From Streptomyces venezuelae (GTDB lineage Bacteria > Actinomycetota > Actinomycetes > Streptomycetales > Streptomycetaceae): 64,000 nucleotides of DNA. Shown piece after piece: positions 60,163-64,000 of this stretch (position 1 is the first letter of the stretch; each line of letters begins with the position of its first letter). The translations under genes and the position numbers were made by a program. The notes under the pieces are model-generated. The model had not been told where the DNA came from. It worked only from the letters and a program-made list of their open reading frames with translations, and made no database searches. The DNA lies in NCBI RefSeq assembly GCF_008642295.1, contig NZ_CP029190.1:6679501-6743500 (forward strand). Reading direction: 5' to 3'.

Positions 60163-63116
60163 CGTTCCGTCCCTCCGTCCCGCTCGGTGCGTCGCAGGGC
60201 GACGAGCTCGGCCAGTTCCGCATCCGTCAGTTCGGTCAGCGCCGCCTCGCCCCCGGCCAGTACGGCATCGGCCAGCGCCCGTTTGCGTTCCAGCAGTTCG
60301 GCGATCCGGTCCTCCACGGTGCCTTCGGCGATGATCCGGTGGACCTGGACGGGCTGGGTCTGGCCGATCCGGTAGGCGCGGTCGGTGGCCTGTTCCTCCA
60401 CGGCCGGGTTCCACCAGCGGTCGTAGTGGACGACATGGGAGGCCCGGGTGAGGTTCAGACCGGTGCCCGCCGCCTTGAGGGACAGCAGGAACACCGGGAC
60501 CTCACCGGACTGGAAGCGGTCGACGAGGTCCTCCCGGCGCGGCACCGGGGTACCGCCGTGCAGCAGCTGGGTCGCGATCCCACGGCCCGCCAGGTGCTTC
60601 TCCAGGATCCGGGCCATCGCCACGTACTGGGTGAAGACCAGCACCGAGGCGCCTTCGGCCAGGATCGTGTCCAGCAGTTCGTCGAGGAGTTCCAGCTTTC
60701 CCGACCGGCCGCCGCCACCACCGCCACCGCCACCACCCTCCTTCGTGTACTGGGCGGGGTGGTTGCAGATCTGCTTGAGGGAGGTCAGCAGCTTGACGAT
60801 CAGCCCGCGGCGCTCCATCCCGTCGGCCGCCGAGATCGCGGCGAGGGTCTCGCGGACCACCGCCTCGTACAGCCCGGCCTGCTCGGGGCCGAGCGCGACG
60901 GGGTGGTCGGTCTCCGTCTTGGGCGGCAGTTCCGGTGCGATGCCCGGGTCCGACTTGCGTCGGCGCAGCAGGAACGGCCGTACGAGGGCTCCCAGCCGTG
61001 CGGTCGCCTGGGGGTCACGGCCCCGCTCGACGGCCTCCGCGTAGCGGCTGCGGAAGGTCCCGAGGCGGCCGAGCAACCCGGGTGTGGTCCAGTCGAGGAT
61101 CGCCCACAGCTCGGTGAGGTTGTTCTCGACCGGGGTGCCGGTGAGGGCCACCCGCGCCGGGGAGGGCACCGTGCGCAGCGCCCTGGCGGTGCTCGAATGC
61201 GGGTTCTTGACGTGCTGCGCCTCGTCGGCGACGACCAGGCCCCAGGGGATGGCGGCGAGGGTGGGGGCGTCCAGCCGCAGCGTGCCGTACGTGGTGAGCA
61301 CGACGGCATCGCGGGGCAGGCCGGCCAGACTGCGGCCGGAGCCGTGGAAGCGCTGGACGGGGGTGCCCGGGGCGAACCGGGCGAACTCCCGCTGCCAGTT
61401 GCCGAGCAGGGAGGCCGGGCAGACGACGAGGGTGGGGCCGGCCGTCGTCGGGTCCTGCTGCCGGTGGAGGTGGAGGGAGATGAGGGTGACGGTCTTGCCG
61501 AGGCCCATGTCGTCGGCGAGGCAGCCGCCGAGGCCGAGGGCGGTCATCCGGGCCAGCCAGGCGAGGCCGCGCAGCTGGTAGTCGCGGAGTTCGGCGGCGA
61601 GGGCGGCGGGCTGGGCGATCGGCTGCCGAGCGGAGGGCTGCGTACGGGCGGCCGGATCCTCAGGATCCGCGGCGAGTTCGGCGTGCAGCCGGGCCAGCGG
61701 GCCGGCCGCGGTGACCGCCACCTCCCGGCCGTCGACCTCGGCCGATCCGGTGAGTACGGCGGCCAGCGCGTCGGCGGCGGTGACCTTGCGGTCCTGGCGG
61801 GCGCGGGCCCGGCGGGCTTCGGCCGGGTCGATCAGCACCCACTGGTCGCGCAGCCGTACCAGGGGGCGGTGGGACTCGGCGAGCCGGTCGAGTTCGGCGG
61901 GGGTGAGGGCGTCGGCGGAGGCCTGGTCGCCGAGCGAGTGACGCCAGTCGAAGGAGAGCAGGGCGCCGGGGGAGAACAGGCCGGATGCGCCGGTGCGGCC
62001 GGCGCGGTCCGGGCCGGTGGACTCGGCCCCGCCGACCACGGCGCGGGCGGTGAGTCCGAGCGCGATGCCGCGGGGCCAGTGCACCTGGACCCCGTCGGCG
62101 GCCAGGGCCTGCGCGGCCTCGCCGAGCAGTTCGGTGACCTCCTCGTCGGCGAGTTCGACGGAGCCGGGAACGGCGGCGGTGAGCAGCGGGGTGAGCGGGG
62201 CCCACAGGCGGGCCGCCCGGCGGAGCGCGAGCAGTGCGTCCATCCGGGCGCGCGGGGCGAAACCGGCGGCTGCGGCGCCCGAACCGGCCCACACCTCGGC
62301 GGCATCGGCGACCACGGCCGGGTCGGAGAGGCTGTGCAGCTGGAGCACGGCACGGAAGCCGGGCGCCTCGGGTCGGCCAGGCCGGTCCGTCAGTTCGAGG
62401 CGCAGGGAGATGCGTACGCCGGCATCGTGGCCGGCCGCGACCTCGGCGGCCCAGGAGCGCAGGCCGGGGTACCGGGCCGGCTCGGGCGCGGCGAAAGCCG
62501 GTCCGCCTGCTGCGGCCGGGGCGGCGGGGGAGCGGGGGAGCGCGTCGGCGACCGCATCGAGGAAGGCGCGCAGCAGCGGCTCGGCTGCGGGCAGCCGCAG
62601 CGTGCCGCCGTCGGCAGGGGCCGGGTCCACCGGGACGCAGCGGGCGGCAGCCGGCATCGCCGCGGCCAGCTCCCGTACGTGTGCGAGGTCCTCGGCGTCC
62701 AGCGGGCCGATGCGCCAGGCATCGTGCTCGGTGGGGGACAGGCCGGGCAGCAGTAGCCCGCGGGCGGCGAAGCGCAGCGCGAGCAGGGCGGCGGCACCCC
62801 AGAACGCGGCGGGGGACGTGTGGACGGGAGCGCCGTCAGGAGGGCCGGCCGCGGCGCGGGCCCGGGTGAGCAGCGGGAGCGCCTCCGCCACCGGCAGGAC
62901 GAGAGCGGTCACGGTGGCCCGGCGGAGCTCGGGGGTGACGACGGTCAGTTCTTCGAGGGTTCCGGCCCGGTCGACCGGGCCGGCGACAGGGCCGACCGGG
63001 CTGCCCGGGCCGACCGGGCTGTCAGGGCGCCAGAACGCGACCCGGCCGGTGCGGGCGGGGTCGGCGGACAGGAAGACGGTGGAGCAGCGGATGAGGTCGG
63101 AGATCTCTGGGAGCAC
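60159..63116 (-). CDS. SNF2/RapA-family DEAD-like helicase
   Basis: A 985-residue SNF2-type ATP-dependent DNA translocase. The N-terminal ~480 residues are an actinobacterial accessory region. The ATPase core follows: ELRDYQLRGLAWLARMTALG, Walker A LADDMGLGKTVTLISLHLHR, VCPASLLGNWQREFARFAPG, the DEAQ-type box VVADEAQHVKNPHSSTARAL, and TGTPVENNLTELWAILDWTT. The second lobe has KLTSLKQICNHPAQY, VFTQYVAMARILEKHLAGRG, SLKAAGTGLNLTRASHVVHY and WWNPAVEEQATDRAYRIGQT. A Gly run (GGGGGGGGR) sits near residue 800. Start is GTG (VLPEISDLIR) with GAGGA upstream; the ORF extends 31 codons more without a better signal. Coupled to the SWIM gene. Confidence 0.9.
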   Translation of the reverse strand: MLPEISDLIRCSTVFLSADPARTGRVAFWRPDSPVGPGSPVGPVAGPVDRAGTLEELTVVTPELRRATVTALVLPVAEALPLLTRARAAAGPPDGAPVHTSPAAFWGAAALLALRFAARGLLLPGLSPTEHDAWRIGPLDAEDLAHVRELAAAMPAAARCVPVDPAPADGGTLRLPAAEPLLRAFLDAVADALPRSPAAPAAAGGPAFAAPEPARYPGLRSWAAEVAAGHDAGVRISLRLELTDRPGRPEAPGFRAVLQLHSLSDPAVVADAAEVWAGSGAAAAGFAPRARMDALLALRRAARLWAPLTPLLTAAVPGSVELADEEVTELLGEAAQALAADGVQVHWPRGIALGLTARAVVGGAESTGPDRAGRTGASGLFSPGALLSFDWRHSLGDQASADALTPAELDRLAESHRPLVRLRDQWVLIDPAEARRARARQDRKVTAADALAAVLTGSAEVDGREVAVTAAGPLARLHAELAADPEDPAARTQPSARQPIAQPAALAAELRDYQLRGLAWLARMTALGLGGCLADDMGLGKTVTLISLHLHRQQDPTTAGPTLVVCPASLLGNWQREFARFAPGTPVQRFHGSGRSLAGLPRDAVVLTTYGTLRLDAPTLAAIPWGLVVADEAQHVKNPHSSTARALRTVPSPARVALTGTPVENNLTELWAILDWTTPGLLGRLGTFRSRYAEAVERGRDPQATARLGALVRPFLLRRRKSDPGIAPELPPKTETDHPVALGPEQAGLYEAVVRETLAAISAADGMERRGLIVKLLTSLKQICNHPAQYTKEGGGGGGGGGGRSGKLELLDELLDTILAEGASVLVFTQYVAMARILEKHLAGRGIATQLLHGGTPVPRREDLVDRFQSGEVPVFLLSLKAAGTGLNLTRASHVVHYDRWWNPAVEEQATDRAYRIGQTQPVQVHRIIAEGTVEDRIAELLERKRALADAVLAGGEAALTELTDAELAELVALRRTERDGGTER

Positions 63117-63311
63117 GCATTCCTCAAACTTGACTACCAGGTACAGGGCGGACGACGGTACCCCACCGGACTGCCCGGGCGGGCGCGGCCCGGCCGTGAC
63201 CCGGGTCACGTTCCCGCCCGTTTACGGCACCGGGAACGGCCGGCCGTACCGGAGCGTTGTAGGGAGTGTTGGCCGACCCGGGAAGACCGACGCAGGGAGA
63301 GGTGTCAGGAG
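63117..63311. promoter_or_regulatory. Divergent promoter region, helicase / small membrane protein
   Basis: 195 bases between divergent genes. Contains GTTCCCG ... CGGGAAC, a short inverted repeat around 63210-63237 that could be an operator, and GAGAGGTG before the plus-strand ATG. Promoter boxes were not identified with confidence. Confidence 0.5.
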
Positions 63312-63500
63312 ATGTCGACAAGCGGGAAGGTTGCCGCCGCCGGAGTGGTGGCCGCCATCGTGCTGTTCTGGACGATCGGGTTCTGGCCGGGGCTGCTGGT
63401 CCTGATCGGCGTCCCGACTGCTGCCTATCTGCTGCTGGACTCCTCCCAGCGCCGCCGGCTGAAGCACGTCGCCAGGAACAGGAAGCAGATCGGCCGCTGA
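63312..63500 (+). CDS. Small membrane protein
   Basis: Encodes 62 residues, MSTSGKVAAAGVVAAIVLFW, with a helical hydrophobic hairpin (about residues 9-42, TIGFWPGLLVLIGVPTAAYL) and a basic C-terminus (RRRLKHVARNRKQIGR), so it is likely a two-helix inner-membrane protein. AGAGGTGTCAGGAG precedes the ATG. The MOSC gene follows 28 bases later, so they may be an operon. No family recognised. Confidence 0.72.
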   Translation: MSTSGKVAAAGVVAAIVLFWTIGFWPGLLVLIGVPTAAYLLLDSSQRRRLKHVARNRKQIGR

Positions 63501-63528
63501 AGGCGGCAGGGGACAGGGGGGAAAGCGC

Positions 63529-64000
63529 ATGAGCTCGGCGGTCGTCAGGGCGGTCAGCAGCAACGCGGAGTATTCGTTCACCAAGCCCAACCGGGAGAGC
63601 ATCACCCTGCTCGCCGGTCTGGGCGTGGCGGGCGACGTCCACGCCGGGGTGACGGTCAGGCACCGTTCCCGGGTGGCCCAGGATCCGACCCAGCCCAACC
63701 TGCGGCAGGTCCACCTGATCCACCGCGAACTGTTCGAGGAGGTGGCCGAGTCCGGCTTCGAGGTCGCCCCCGGCCAGCTCGGCGAGAACGTGACCACCGC
63801 GGGCATCGACCTCCTCGGCCTGCCCCGCGGCACCGTCCTGCGCCTGGGCGAGGAGGCGGAGGTGGAGGTCACCGGCCTGCGCAACCCGTGCCTGCAGATA
63901 GACGGCTTCCAGGACGGCCTGCTCAGGCTCCTGGTCGGCCGGGACGACGAGGGCCGCATCGTCCGCAAGGGCGGGATCATGGGCGTGGTGAAGCACGGCG
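63529..64000 (+). CDS. MOSC-domain protein (3' end outside window)
   Basis: First ~157 residues of a MOSC (molybdenum cofactor sulphurase C-terminal) domain protein, the fold used in binding and transferring sulphur to metal cofactors and in YiiM/YuaD-like detoxification enzymes. MSSAVVRAVSSNAEYSFTKP, GLGVAGDVHAGVTVRHRSRV, RQVHLIHRELFEEVAESGFE, VAPGQLGENVTTAGIDLLGL and the conserved cysteine in VTGLRNPCLQIDGFQDGL are visible. GGGGGGAAAGCG precedes the ATG. The sequence leaves the window before the stop codon. It may be co-transcribed with the small membrane protein upstream. Confidence 0.85.
   Translation, partial: MSSAVVRAVSSNAEYSFTKPNRESITLLAGLGVAGDVHAGVTVRHRSRVAQDPTQPNLRQVHLIHRELFEEVAESGFEVAPGQLGENVTTAGIDLLGLPRGTVLRLGEEAEVEVTGLRNPCLQIDGFQDGLLRLLVGRDDEGRIVRKGGIMGVVKHG

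Overview
The window is high-GC actinobacterial DNA and fits a Streptomyces chromosome. Starts are often GTG or TTG, gene pairs overlap as ATGA or TGATG, and terminators are long GC hairpins without T-tracts. No RNA gene or CRISPR array was found.

Layout. (1) 1-3.6 kb: a sugar-nucleotide dehydrogenase (cut by the window edge) and a polyprenyl-phosphate glycosyl-1-phosphate transferase (exopolysaccharide), then a CmtR-like metal sensor with a cation-efflux transporter. (2) 3.6-14 kb: a polymorphic-toxin island on the minus strand. A 2382-residue secreted RHS protein carries a Hint domain and a deaminase tip, followed by its probable immunity gene. Further downstream lie a decayed IS630-type element and an orphan toxin tip with its own probable immunity gene, still flanked by a 45-nt piece of the RHS Hint coding sequence. 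(3) 14-28.4 kb: a mixed segment with a secreted LGFP-repeat protein, a frameshifted pseudogene, a GT1 glycosyltransferase, a KAS III/SDR pair, a secreted BNR-repeat protein flanked by small secreted two-cysteine proteins, a GNAT, a DUF1272 protein and a methyltransferase. (4) 28.4-28.9 kb: a scar with an RHS fragment, a 59-codon ORF and a truncated response-regulator start. (5) 29.0-54.7 kb: a complete-looking Streptomyces-type contractile injection system (CIS/eCIS). It has a LuxR-type regulator, Cis16 cap, Cis15 AAA+ ATPase, Cis2 sheath, Cis1 tube, assembly proteins, a 1098-residue VQR-repeat protein, a second tube-like protein, Cis7 (LysM), Cis8 spike, Cis9, Cis11, a Cis12-like protein, two single-pass membrane proteins with carbohydrate-binding-like folds, a 1655-residue repeat protein, a DUF4157 (eCIS core) protein and a putative NlpC/P60-like effector. 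(6) 54.9-64 kb: aldehyde dehydrogenase, a DUF6461 protein, a GAF-domain regulator, a SWIM/SNF2-helicase pair, a small membrane protein and a MOSC protein (cut by the window edge).

How the genes work together. The CIS genes from sheath to the Cis12-like protein run on one strand with overlapping or closely spaced ends, so tube, sheath, spike and baseplate are probably co-expressed, with the cap and ATPase just upstream. No tail-fibre or PAAR gene is visible, which fits the fibre-less cytoplasmic CIS known from Streptomyces. The most interesting signal is a shared sequence signature, (V)LQxxAGNAxV near the N-terminus plus VQR motifs. It links three genes at the distal end of the cluster (probable cargo) and, through VQR alone, the low-complexity 1098-residue protein inside the structural operon. 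This suggests a common loading, docking or processing rule, which is an inference. Two toxin-delivery strategies, RHS and CIS, therefore sit within 50 kb, each with signs of recent module exchange.
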